DNA of 64,000 nt, taken from positions 51,286 to 115,285 of the forward strand of contig JAMLGU010000010.1 in NCBI GenBank assembly GCA_023957575.1. Direction: 5' to 3'. A program made the position numbers and the translations under genes. Below, one piece after another: positions 46,143 to 53,968 of the stretch (position 1 is its first letter; each line of letters begins with the position of its first letter). The notes beneath the pieces are model-generated. The model saw only the letters and a program-made list of their open reading frames with translations. It made no database searches and was not told the DNA's origin. The stretch comes from Chitinophagaceae bacterium (GTDB taxonomy: Bacteria; Bacteroidota; Bacteroidia; Chitinophagales; Chitinophagaceae).

Positions 46143-46814
46143 ATGAAAAATTTCTTTTTACTCATTTTATCTTTTTGCCTTTGGGCGAATGTTTCATTCT
46201 CTCAAAAAGGGTGGACGGTAAACGACAAATTCACCATTGGGCACAGTTGGACAAATGGTTATAAACCGGCCAATTACAATTATAAATTTCACCCGTTAGT
46301 ACAGGTAGGCCGACAGGCAGTTTACAATTTCAGCGATCATGCCGGACTGGGGTTTGGAACATTTTTTAGTACCGAAGGAGTTACACTCGTGAACAAAACA
46401 GAAAAACTAACGAGTGATGCAAGAATGAATTACATACGCATTCCTTTATTTGCAAATATTGTTTTTGGCGATGCTGATAAAAAAGTTCGCCCCAGAATCA
46501 GCCTTGGCCCTTCAATAGGGTTTTTGGTAGGAGGAAAATCACTGATTGAAAATAAAGACAATATTTTATTAGGCAAAAAATCAAAGAAATTATTGGATAC
46601 CAAAACAGATGTCGGGGCTATGGTTTCTATCGGTTTTAATACCCGGCTGACGGAGGGCATATCCATCAATCATGACATTGGTTATTATCATGGTTTTACC
46701 AGCAATAAAGCTGAAAATGAGCATTTTACACATAGGAATTTGGGGTTAAGCATGGGGATGGTCATTAGTAGCGAAGCAATCAAAAAGTTCAAAGCGGGCA
46801 TTCATAGAAAATAA
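46143..46814 (+). CDS. Outer-membrane beta-barrel protein (paralog 2)
   Basis: 223 aa with a signal peptide (about 1-20, ending FSQ). It shares with the upstream gene NYKFHPLVQVGRQAVYNFSD, RMNYIRIPLFANI and a final RNLGLSMGMVI strand, so it is a diverged copy. Barrel of the same small type. 87 bp separate the pair, and they may be one transcript. A terminator-like hairpin follows. Confidence 0.85.
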   Translation: MKNFFLLILSFCLWANVSFSQKGWTVNDKFTIGHSWTNGYKPANYNYKFHPLVQVGRQAVYNFSDHAGLGFGTFFSTEGVTLVNKTEKLTSDARMNYIRIPLFANIVFGDADKKVRPRISLGPSIGFLVGGKSLIENKDNILLGKKSKKLLDTKTDVGAMVSIGFNTRLTEGISINHDIGYYHGFTSNKAENEHFTHRNLGLSMGMVISSEAIKKFKAGIHRK

Positions 46815-46850
46815 AAATGTTTATAATACTTGTCCGCTATAACTAAAAAA

Positions 46851-46883
46851 TGCAGGAAAAGAATTTTTGTATTCCTTCCTGCA
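46851..46883 (+). terminator. Terminator after the barrel pair
   Basis: TGCAGGAA (46851-46858) pairs with TTCCTGCA (46876-46883); inside it GAAT (46861-46864) pairs with ATTC (46871-46874). A short T run (CTTTTAATC) follows on the plus strand, 37 bp past the gene. Confidence 0.65.
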
Positions 46884-47005
46884 CTTTTAATCTCATAGGA
46901 TAAACTGAGAAATTAAAAATCGGCGCTTTTAATAGGAAAGCTAATATTGTGATTGCTTGCTGATACAAATATCGCTTCTTCAATCACCCAAAGTCAACGT
47001 GGATT

Positions 47006-47035
47006 TACCCGTTTTTATACGGGAAAAACCCCGTA
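47006..47035. promoter_or_regulatory. Inverted-repeat operator in front of the two-component cassette
   Basis: TACGGG (47018-47023), a 6-nt spacer and CCCGTA (47030-47035) form a perfect inverted repeat. A third half-site, TACCCG (47006-47011), lies just upstream and can pair with the middle one. NarL/LuxR-type regulators bind such short inverted repeats. The site is 59 bp before the first gene of a cassette that encodes just such a regulator, so autoregulation is likely. Confidence 0.5.
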
Positions 47036-47094
47036 TTTTTATTTGTATGATTATTGCAATATTGGGTTTTATTTAACACTAAAATTTTTTAACT

Positions 47095-47367
47095 ATGGCA
47101 AACGAATGTGCATTTGAATTTTCTTTCAGAAGAAAAGATCTCGAAAAATTACTGGCTGATAATCCAAAAAGTCAACTAATTCTTGTAAAAACCGAAATAA
47201 AATCGGTATCCGCAGGAGGTAAAAAACGGCTCAATGTAATGACGGCAACTGCCTCTGCCAAATCATCCGGTAGAAAAACTGCAGTTGCTCTCAAGGCTTC
47301 AGGTGATATAACCTCATCTATCGAAGGCTGCCCATACCCTCCCGGATGTACTATTGATAGCGAATAA
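47095..47367 (+). CDS. Small hypothetical protein, first in the two-component cassette
   Basis: 90 aa, no signal peptide. N terminus MANECAFEFSFRRKDLEKLL, then a basic Ser/Ala-rich middle (KSSGRKTAVALKASGDI) and a GCPYPPGC tail with two cysteines. I do not recognise the family. It overlaps the next gene by 14 nt, so the two are translated together. Because it lies nearest the operator, it may be the main regulated product rather than a sensor part. Confidence 0.7.
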   Translation: MANECAFEFSFRRKDLEKLLADNPKSQLILVKTEIKSVSAGGKKRLNVMTATASAKSSGRKTAVALKASGDITSSIEGCPYPPGCTIDSE

Positions 47368-48043
47368 TTATCACGATAAACAACATAATCTGAAAAATTT
47401 TATATTAATATTAAACAATCTGGACATTATTGGCCCTTTCATAGCTCTGGCCGCATTTTTTTTAAGAAGAAAAAGAATTACCGGCGAGCTAAGGGGCATT
47501 TTTATTTTTTGCCTGATTCAATTTGTCCTCAATTTCACTTCCACTTATTTAGATTTGGTGTTTAAAGCAAACAATTATTGGGTTTATAAATTAAATACCA
47601 TTTTGTCTGTAATAGTAATTTTAATCATTTTTGGTAAATATTTGTTGCCGGATATAAAAAAGCTTACAAATTGGATAATTTTAGCATTGATAGCGATTAA
47701 TATTTTATCCACCTTCTTTGGAGACGGAGTTACCTACTATAACAGCTACAGTGCATCATTAGTTAGTTTTGTAATCGTTGGCTATTGCTTATATTATTTT
47801 TATTCAAAGCTGCTTATGTCATCCCCAGAAGACAGTGTGCCATCCACTCCTATTTTTTGGTGTATTGTCGGGTTATTTACTTATTTTGCAGGAGCATTCT
47901 TTATCTTTATAAGCTATAAATACATGATTGAAGCAGATATTGCCACGATTGGTACCTTGTGGAGATTTCATAATTTATTATTAGTAATTTGCTGCCTGTA
48001 CATAAGTTACGGAATTTTATGCAAAACTTACCAAATGACATAG
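47354..48043 (+). CDS. Hypothetical six- to seven-helix membrane protein
   Basis: 229 aa, mostly hydrophobic. Helices lie at about 17-37, 49-64, 80-98, 104-120, 130-148, 165-187 and 206-225. The start is a TTG at 47354 that overlaps the upstream gene; no ATG is available in frame. The last helix region overlaps the kinase gene. It lacks any kinase or ligand motif and may be the sensor or a partner of the kinase beside it. Confidence 0.72.
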   Translation: MIANNYHDKQHNLKNFILILNNLDIIGPFIALAAFFLRRKRITGELRGIFIFCLIQFVLNFTSTYLDLVFKANNYWVYKLNTILSVIVILIIFGKYLLPDIKKLTNWIILALIAINILSTFFGDGVTYYNSYSASLVSFVIVGYCLYYFYSKLLMSSPEDSVPSTPIFWCIVGLFTYFAGAFFIFISYKYMIEADIATIGTLWRFHNLLLVICCLYISYGILCKTYQMT

Positions 48044-48798
48044 TTATTATTCTGGGTGCATCAGTATTCCTTTTATTGATATCACTTTTTATTGTATTGA
48101 TGTTAATGGCTTACAGAAAGAGAGATTTTACTCATCTCCAGGAAAAAAGAAAATTAGAGGAAGAATTTAATAAGCAGCTTTTACAATCTCAAATGGAGGT
48201 GCAGGAAAATACTTTTTTGCATATAGGTCGGGAACTGCATGACAATGTGGGACAACTACTCAGTACCTCCCGAATGTTGATTGGACTAACAGAGCGATCG
48301 CTTGAACATCCTCCGGATATGTTGGCAACCGCCAATGCCACGCTTGCCAAAGCAATAAATGAAATTCGCTCACTTTCAAAATCGTTGGATAAAGAGTGGC
48401 TGGGGCAATTCAATTTCAGCGATAATTTAATGGCAGAAGTAAATAGAATTAATGCCACCAATCTTATCAAGGCAACCCTAAATTTTAATCATCATCTTAA
48501 TTTGCCTTCCGAAAAACAAATCATCCTTTACCGAATTGTGCAGGAAGCCATGCAGAATGCTATTAAACACGGTCATTGCAGTCATATTACAATAGAATCG
48601 CAAAGGGATGAAGGGAAAATGGTCATAATTATAAAAGATGATGGCGTAGGATTTGAAATTAATGAGATTAATAGAGGATTGGGGCTTGATAATATGAAAC
48701 ACAGGGTAGAACTATTGGGAGGTCAGATAAGTTTTAATTCAATTGTAGGACAAGGGACAACGGTAAAAATATCCTTACCTCAAAAAACGAAAATATGA
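48019..48798 (+). CDS. Sensor histidine kinase (HisKA_3 type)
   Basis: 259 aa from the ATG at 48019 (the frame is open further back). A membrane helix (about 9-31) leads to a coiled-coil, then the phospho-acceptor FLHIGRELHDNVGQLLS (His74), the ATP-binding N box LYRIVQEAMQNAIKHG, and the G boxes DDGVGFE and GLGLDNMKHRVELLGG. There is no large sensory domain. It overlaps the membrane protein by 25 nt and the regulator by 4 nt. Confidence 0.95.
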   Translation: MQNLPNDIVIILGASVFLLLISLFIVLMLMAYRKRDFTHLQEKRKLEEEFNKQLLQSQMEVQENTFLHIGRELHDNVGQLLSTSRMLIGLTERSLEHPPDMLATANATLAKAINEIRSLSKSLDKEWLGQFNFSDNLMAEVNRINATNLIKATLNFNHHLNLPSEKQIILYRIVQEAMQNAIKHGHCSHITIESQRDEGKMVIIIKDDGVGFEINEINRGLGLDNMKHRVELLGGQISFNSIVGQGTTVKISLPQKTKI

Positions 48799-49436
48799 AA
48801 ACGAAAATCGGATTGGTAGATGACCATCAGTTGTTTTTAAAATCACTCAGCCTTATGCTGGAGAGTTTCAATGTATATGAAGTGATACTGGAGGCTTCCA
48901 ATGGAAAGGATTTGCAGGGAAAAATGAAGGGAAAAAAAATATTACCGGAAATAGTATTATTAGATGTAAATATGCCTGTGATGAATGGTATTGAAACTGC
49001 CAAATGGCTGACTCAGAACTATCCGGAAATAAAAATTGTTGCACTATCTATGAATGCTGATGACAATGCAATCATTTCCATGTTTAAAGCCGGCTGTTGC
49101 GGATATTTGCTAAAAGACACCCACCCCAACGAACTTGAAAAAGCGCTGGACGAAATTAATAAACGTGGTTATTACAATGCGGATGCAGGAAATATCAATT
49201 TCAGAAGGCTGATAATGAAGGCAGATAAAAATGAGGATGTCAGAATCACTCCAAAAGAGGCTATTTTTTTGCAACATGCCTGTTCGGAACTAACCTATAA
49301 ACAGATAGCTTCCGAAATGAACCTGAGCGAAAGAACCATTGACGGATACAGAGAAGCCTTATTTAAAAAGTTTAATGTACAAAGCCGGGTAGGGCTTTGT
49401 CTTGAGGCGCTTCGAAAGGAGTTGGTAAGCCTTTAG
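48795..49436 (+). CDS. NarL/FixJ-type response regulator
   Basis: 213 aa. Receiver with DDH (Asp9-Asp10), the phospho-acceptor Asp57 (VLLDVNMPVMNG) and the conserved Lys107 (LLKDTHP). A C-terminal LuxR-type HTH follows, with LTYKQIASEMNLSERTIDGYREALFKKF. Its start overlaps the kinase stop, so it is the cognate regulator. The operator at 47006-47035 is a likely target. Confidence 0.95.
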   Translation: MKTKIGLVDDHQLFLKSLSLMLESFNVYEVILEASNGKDLQGKMKGKKILPEIVLLDVNMPVMNGIETAKWLTQNYPEIKIVALSMNADDNAIISMFKAGCCGYLLKDTHPNELEKALDEINKRGYYNADAGNINFRRLIMKADKNEDVRITPKEAIFLQHACSELTYKQIASEMNLSERTIDGYREALFKKFNVQSRVGLCLEALRKELVSL

Positions 49437-49442
49437 AAAAGA

Positions 49443-49470
49443 CACTGCCCCGGGTGAAACCGAGGCAGTG
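49443..49470. terminator. Bidirectional terminator between the regulator and rpsA
   Basis: CACTGCC (49443-49449) pairs with GGCAGTG (49464-49470), with a short inner CGG/CCG. It is 6 bp past the regulator stop and 31 bp past the rpsA stop on the other strand. Confidence 0.7.
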
Positions 49471-49501
49471 CCAATTTATAAAAAAAGTATAGAAATAATT
49501 C

Positions 49502-51829
49502 TTACGCTTTTTCTTCTGCAGCATCTTCTGCATCTTCCTTAGCTTCCGATGAGTTGTCTGCTACATCTGCTGCTGCTTCCGGAGCTTTTTCCTCTTCAGT
49601 TGCTGCTACCGCCTCAGAAATTTCTTCGGCCTTTGCTTCGGCTGTTGCAGTTACTTCCTCCACAGTTTCTGTTACTGCGGGAGTTTCGGCAACGGTTTTT
49701 ACTTCTTCCACAGGTGCTTCGGTTTTTGCCTCTGCTACTGTGGGGCTTTCAGTTTCAACCTTGGCTTCCACTTTTTCTGTTTTTGCTGCTTTGGCGGCTT
49801 CTTTGTTTTCTTTTTCTATTTTCTTTTTCAAATCGGCCAAAATACCCAAATCGCCTAAGGTCGCTTTTTCTACCTTATTCTGAATGTTCTTTACAACACG
49901 TTTTGTTCTTTCACTCTCGGCGCGTTCTGCTTTTTTATAGCTTTCTCTTTCAGCATATTGTTCTTGCTCCCACACTCTTGCGTGTGATACCACAATACGC
50001 TTTTCGTTACGGTCAAACTCTATCACTAAGAACTCGGCTGTATCATCCATACCCAAAGATTTACCTTCTTTAGTTGCCAAATGGCGATTAGGAGCAAATC
50101 CTTCCAAACCGTAAGGCAGTTGAACAGTGGCGCCTTTATCATCTTTACGCACGATAGTACCTTCGTGATGGCTACCCACTGAGAAAGTATCCTGCAATGC
50201 GTTCCATGGATCTTCTTCCAGTTGCTTATGTCCTAACTGCAGTTTGCGATTTTCTTTATCAATACCCAGAATGATTACATCAATTTTTTCTCCAACCTTA
50301 GTATATTCACTTGGATGATTGAAGCGTTTCAACCAGCTTAAGTCGCTGATGTGAATCATGCCGCCAATACCTTGTTCCAACTCAACAAATACGCCATAGT
50401 TGGTAATGTTTTTCACTTCGCCTGTATGTTTACTGCCTTCGGCATAACGGGTTTCGATATCGCTCCATGGGTCTTCTGTCATTTGTTTGATTGATAGACT
50501 CATCTTGCGGGTATCTTTATCAAGCGTTACAATTTTTGCTTCGTACTCATCACCCAGTTTGAAGAATTCTTTAGCATTGATAGGCGTATTAGCCCATGTA
50601 ATTTCGCTTACGTGAACCAGACCTTCCACACCCGGAGTGATTTCTAAGAATGCGCCATAATCTTCAATATTTACTACTTTACCTTTTACAATATTGCCTT
50701 CTACAATTTCAGCCGGCAATACATCCCAAGGATGAGGAGTCAATTGTTTCAAGCCCAGACTGATACGCTTTTTTTCGTCATCAAAGTCAAGAACCACCAC
50801 ATTGATCTTCTGATCGATAGATAATACTTCATTTGGATGCGTAATGCGTCCCCATGAAATATCTGTAATATATAATAAACCGTCTAAGCCGCCCAGATCC
50901 ATAAATGCTCCGAAATCGGTAATGTTTTTAACAACACCTTCGAGAACTTGACCTTTTTCAAGCTTACCGATGATTTCGGCTCTCTGAGCTTCCATATCAC
51001 TTTCGATAAGCGCTTTGTGGCTTACAACGGCATTTTTAATGGTTTCATTAATTTTTACAACCTTAAACTCCATAGTTTTACCCACAAACTGGTCGTAATC
51101 TGTAACAGGTTTTACATCAATTTGTGAACCAGGCAGGAAGGTTTCCATACCAAATACATCCACGATAAGACCACCCTTGGTTTTGCTGGTAACCAAACCG
51201 GTAACAATTTCTCCGGTTTTGTTTACTTCCACAATTCTTTCCCATGCACGAGTAGTACGCGCTTGTTTGCGGCTAAGATTCAGGTGGCCGTTTCTATCTT
51301 CTTTTTCCACAATCATTACTTCCACTTCATCGCCAACCTTCAAATTGGATAAATCGCGGAATTCATTTAGTGAAATAAGGCCATCGCTTTTAAAACCAAT
51401 GTTCAATACGACATCCGTATTGGTAATTCCCACAACGGTCCCATTTACTAATTCGCCGTCATTGAGAGCAATAAAGGTTTTTTCATACACTTTGTCGTAT
51501 TTTTCTTTCTCTTCCTGAGAGTAAGAAGATACGTTACGTTTGTCCACGCTCCAGTCGAAATCATCATGAGCAGTTTCGGGCTGTGCCGGAACTTCTTCTT
51601 TTACCGGCTCAGGTGCTTCTTCTGTTGCTACTTCCTCAACAACGGGAGTAGGTTCAGCAGCAGGAGCTTGTTCTGCCTCAGCAGTAGTTGCAGTTTCATT
51701 GTTTGAAGCTTCAGCTTCTACAGGTGCAGTGGTTGTCGCTGTAGAATTTTCTTCAACCGGTTGTTCGGCAGAAGAAGTATTCTCCTGTGCATCAGCGTTT
51801 AATTGTTTAATAATAAAATTTTGAAACAT
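49502..51829 (-). CDS. rpsA: 30S ribosomal protein S1
   Basis: 775 aa, longer than the 557-aa E. coli protein because of tails. About 95 residues at the N terminus and about 130 at the C terminus are Glu/Ala/Thr-rich and probably disordered. Six S1/OB repeats lie between, each starting with a GxxVxGxV strand (for example GELVNGTVVG, GQVLEGVV, GNIVKGKVV, GSKHTGEV). DFGAFMDL, DYGAFLEI and NYGVFVEL mark the RNA-binding faces. It binds mRNA at the ribosome. The extended acidic tails are usual in Bacteroidota. Confidence 0.97.
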   Translation of the reverse strand: MFQNFIIKQLNADAQENTSSAEQPVEENSTATTTAPVEAEASNNETATTAEAEQAPAAEPTPVVEEVATEEAPEPVKEEVPAQPETAHDDFDWSVDKRNVSSYSQEEKEKYDKVYEKTFIALNDGELVNGTVVGITNTDVVLNIGFKSDGLISLNEFRDLSNLKVGDEVEVMIVEKEDRNGHLNLSRKQARTTRAWERIVEVNKTGEIVTGLVTSKTKGGLIVDVFGMETFLPGSQIDVKPVTDYDQFVGKTMEFKVVKINETIKNAVVSHKALIESDMEAQRAEIIGKLEKGQVLEGVVKNITDFGAFMDLGGLDGLLYITDISWGRITHPNEVLSIDQKINVVVLDFDDEKKRISLGLKQLTPHPWDVLPAEIVEGNIVKGKVVNIEDYGAFLEITPGVEGLVHVSEITWANTPINAKEFFKLGDEYEAKIVTLDKDTRKMSLSIKQMTEDPWSDIETRYAEGSKHTGEVKNITNYGVFVELEQGIGGMIHISDLSWLKRFNHPSEYTKVGEKIDVIILGIDKENRKLQLGHKQLEEDPWNALQDTFSVGSHHEGTIVRKDDKGATVQLPYGLEGFAPNRHLATKEGKSLGMDDTAEFLVIEFDRNEKRIVVSHARVWEQEQYAERESYKKAERAESERTKRVVKNIQNKVEKATLGDLGILADLKKKIEKENKEAAKAAKTEKVEAKVETESPTVAEAKTEAPVEEVKTVAETPAVTETVEEVTATAEAKAEEISEAVAATEEEKAPEAAADVADNSSEAKEDAEDAAEEKA

Positions 51830-51834
51830 AAAAT

Positions 51835-51862
51835 AATCCGAAAGGGTTTAAATTTTCGGATT
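51835..51862 (-). promoter_or_regulatory. Leader hairpin immediately before rpsA
   Basis: Perfect 9-bp arms AATCCGAAA (51835-51843) and TTTCGGATT (51854-51862) with a 10-nt loop. It ends 5 bp before the rpsA ATG and begins close to the transcription start implied by the -7 element TACCTTTG (51871-51864), so the whole 5' leader may be one hairpin. S1 is known to control its own synthesis in other bacteria. Confidence 0.5.
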
Positions 51863-51863
51863 G

Positions 51864-51871
51864 CAAAGGTA
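51864..51871 (-). promoter_or_regulatory. rpsA promoter -7 element
   Basis: TACCTTTG on the minus strand, a full match to TAnnTTTG, 35 bp before the rpsA start. The -33 region is weak. The rest of 51872-52134 holds only AT-rich sequence and a plus-strand promoter-like string (see findings). Confidence 0.45.
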
Positions 51872-52134
51872 AGGAAAATATTCAGAACAGTACTGGATAT
51901 TTCGTATGTTTTTTTTGTTGTTTTGATCCTAATTAAAAATATAAATTATTGACGATCATTCAGTTACATATTTGTGCAATTATTTATTTAACCACTATGC
52001 CAAAATCTCCTATTTGTTCATCTATAATCATTGGCACTAAAATCCTTCAAAGAGTACATTTGTATGATTCTATTTTTTGTTTTTTTTGACTAAAAATATT
52101 TTCTGAAAATTTAAAAAATCAATGGTACCCAGTT

Positions 52135-53847
52135 TTATGGCTTCTCTAACAAATTGAGTTTACCTTGATTTTCAGCAATATATAATTTGGAGGACTTAGC
52201 AGAATCCTTATCAAATTCCATTACATATTTTGCCAGCGCTTCAGTAACCATTGATGTCATCTGAGAATTGGAGTACCAATGCGCCAGGTTTTGAATGGAA
52301 GAGGAGTAAAGCGGACCTGATTTCCAAAAATAAGTAGCAAGATTACTTTTGCGGGATATTTGTTTATCCTTGATTTTGTTTCTCAGTATATATTTTATTG
52401 AATGATGAACTAAGGAGTCATATTTTTTTTCCTTACCAATTTTTTCTGCCCTTTCCCTACCCAGATTAAGTAATGTATTGAGTCCCAATACAGTGGACAA
52501 AAGATAATTTTTTGAATCAAAAGCAGGAAAGACGCCTTTCAAATGCTGGTGTTTCTCTTCGAAGTGAATCTGGTCTGTCAAAATATCATTTAATAATTTG
52601 GGTAATTGATCCAAAAGTTCAGAATTTTCGATATTCCCATTTCTAACAAAACGGCTCAAGGAGTAAGGGAACCATAATTTTTCGGGATAATAAAGAATGT
52701 TTTCCTGCCAGGTTTTGTTTTCAATTAGTTTAGTTACCATTTCCATCGTCCGATTGTAACCAGGCGCTTCGGTTAAACCATACAGTGAAAGGGCTAACAA
52801 CACATTTGTATTTACTACAATGTCTATATTATTGACTTCCAATGGTATAATACCTTTTTCAGATTCGTCAAAAACAAAAATATTTTCATTCTTGTGCCAG
52901 GTAAGAAAAGCGCCTGTGGAACTTAAAGAGTTGTGATTGTCAAACTTCTTTCGACCGCTATCTCTAAAAGCTATAAGACTTTTTAAGGCTACATTATTCT
53001 GGTCAGATGACAAATCCTCCTGATGGCCACCTAATAAGTATTTGATTATCAATGCCATTGAGGTGTCGTCTGAATCGTTTGGGATATTGAACAAAGCCTG
53101 ACCACCTATTTTGTTCAAAGATTTATTGTAAATCATTAAAATCCATTCATTCAGTAAGTTTGCATCTTTATAAATATTTACACCCCATAATCCTGTGGTC
53201 TTAAAAATTTTTATCCTAAAATCCATTAATCGGATAGGAATATTAGGAGGATTGACAGAAATGCCACTTTCATCCTGCTTTGGCCAAAAACTGTAACTTT
53301 CTCCTCTTTTGAAAATTTCGATAGCATGAAGCGCACCTGTTTTCATTTTTTCAACAAATCGTTTGTCATTTAGAAGCAATTGGTCATCAAAGTAATTTAA
53401 ACAATAAGCTGAAGAAGCAGTAGAAAATAGATTATAATCCGTTGCTGTAAGAAAAGGCTGAAAAAAAGCGGTACTTACACTTGGCTGAAAACAAACAAAA
53501 CTGGGCCAACCACCTAAGATATGTTTCTCTTTTACTATTTGGCTGTTGCTTATAGAACTTCTTAAACCACTCAACCAATAATTTTTCCCCAATTTAGGTA
53601 TTATGAAATCTTGCTTTTTAATTTTATATTTTTTTTGAGTAACCTGACGGTGTTTTAAATAATTCAAAGCTCCAATAAGCGTACTTTCTATTTCTGGCGT
53701 TGTAAGTCTGGAGTTTACGTTGTATTGATCCACAATGGTTGAGAGAGGTGGCTCAGGTTGTGCGAAGCAAAAAGTAGAGAATATACTTACAGAAAAAAGG
53801 CAAACATACTTACCCCGGTATAATAAATATCTTAATAAAAAAGACAT
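52135..53847 (-). CDS. Secreted all-helical protein with a DxDDT motif, unknown function
   Basis: 570 aa with an N-terminal signal (about 12-29, ending CFAQ). The mature chain is alpha-helical with repeated turns such as LIGALNYLKHRQ and NTNVLLALSLYG, reminiscent of the alpha/alpha-toroid of terpene cyclases and related enzymes. NDSDDTSMALIIKYL (Asp258, Asp260, Asp261, Thr262) matches the DxDDT class II cyclase signature, but a periplasmic cyclase would be odd. I do not recognise a named family. The upstream region is interrupted by an IS 121 bp before the start. Confidence 0.75.
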   Translation of the reverse strand: MSFLLRYLLYRGKYVCLFSVSIFSTFCFAQPEPPLSTIVDQYNVNSRLTTPEIESTLIGALNYLKHRQVTQKKYKIKKQDFIIPKLGKNYWLSGLRSSISNSQIVKEKHILGGWPSFVCFQPSVSTAFFQPFLTATDYNLFSTASSAYCLNYFDDQLLLNDKRFVEKMKTGALHAIEIFKRGESYSFWPKQDESGISVNPPNIPIRLMDFRIKIFKTTGLWGVNIYKDANLLNEWILMIYNKSLNKIGGQALFNIPNDSDDTSMALIIKYLLGGHQEDLSSDQNNVALKSLIAFRDSGRKKFDNHNSLSSTGAFLTWHKNENIFVFDESEKGIIPLEVNNIDIVVNTNVLLALSLYGLTEAPGYNRTMEMVTKLIENKTWQENILYYPEKLWFPYSLSRFVRNGNIENSELLDQLPKLLNDILTDQIHFEEKHQHLKGVFPAFDSKNYLLSTVLGLNTLLNLGRERAEKIGKEKKYDSLVHHSIKYILRNKIKDKQISRKSNLATYFWKSGPLYSSSIQNLAHWYSNSQMTSMVTEALAKYVMEFDKDSAKSSKLYIAENQGKLNLLEKP

Positions 53848-53968
53848 AATAATAAAGGGATGAAAAATTCAATTTTCTTAAAAACTCAATTCAAACAATC
53901 TTTTTTTAACCTCTGAAATTGGCAATACAAATTTAAACTAAATCATTTATGAAACCATAGAATATAGT

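Noticed and set aside
49549..50073. Plus-strand Leu/Phe-rich frame inside rpsA
   Set aside because: Shadow of the Glu/Ala-rich tail of S1 in another frame; composition is an artefact of GAA/GCT repeats.
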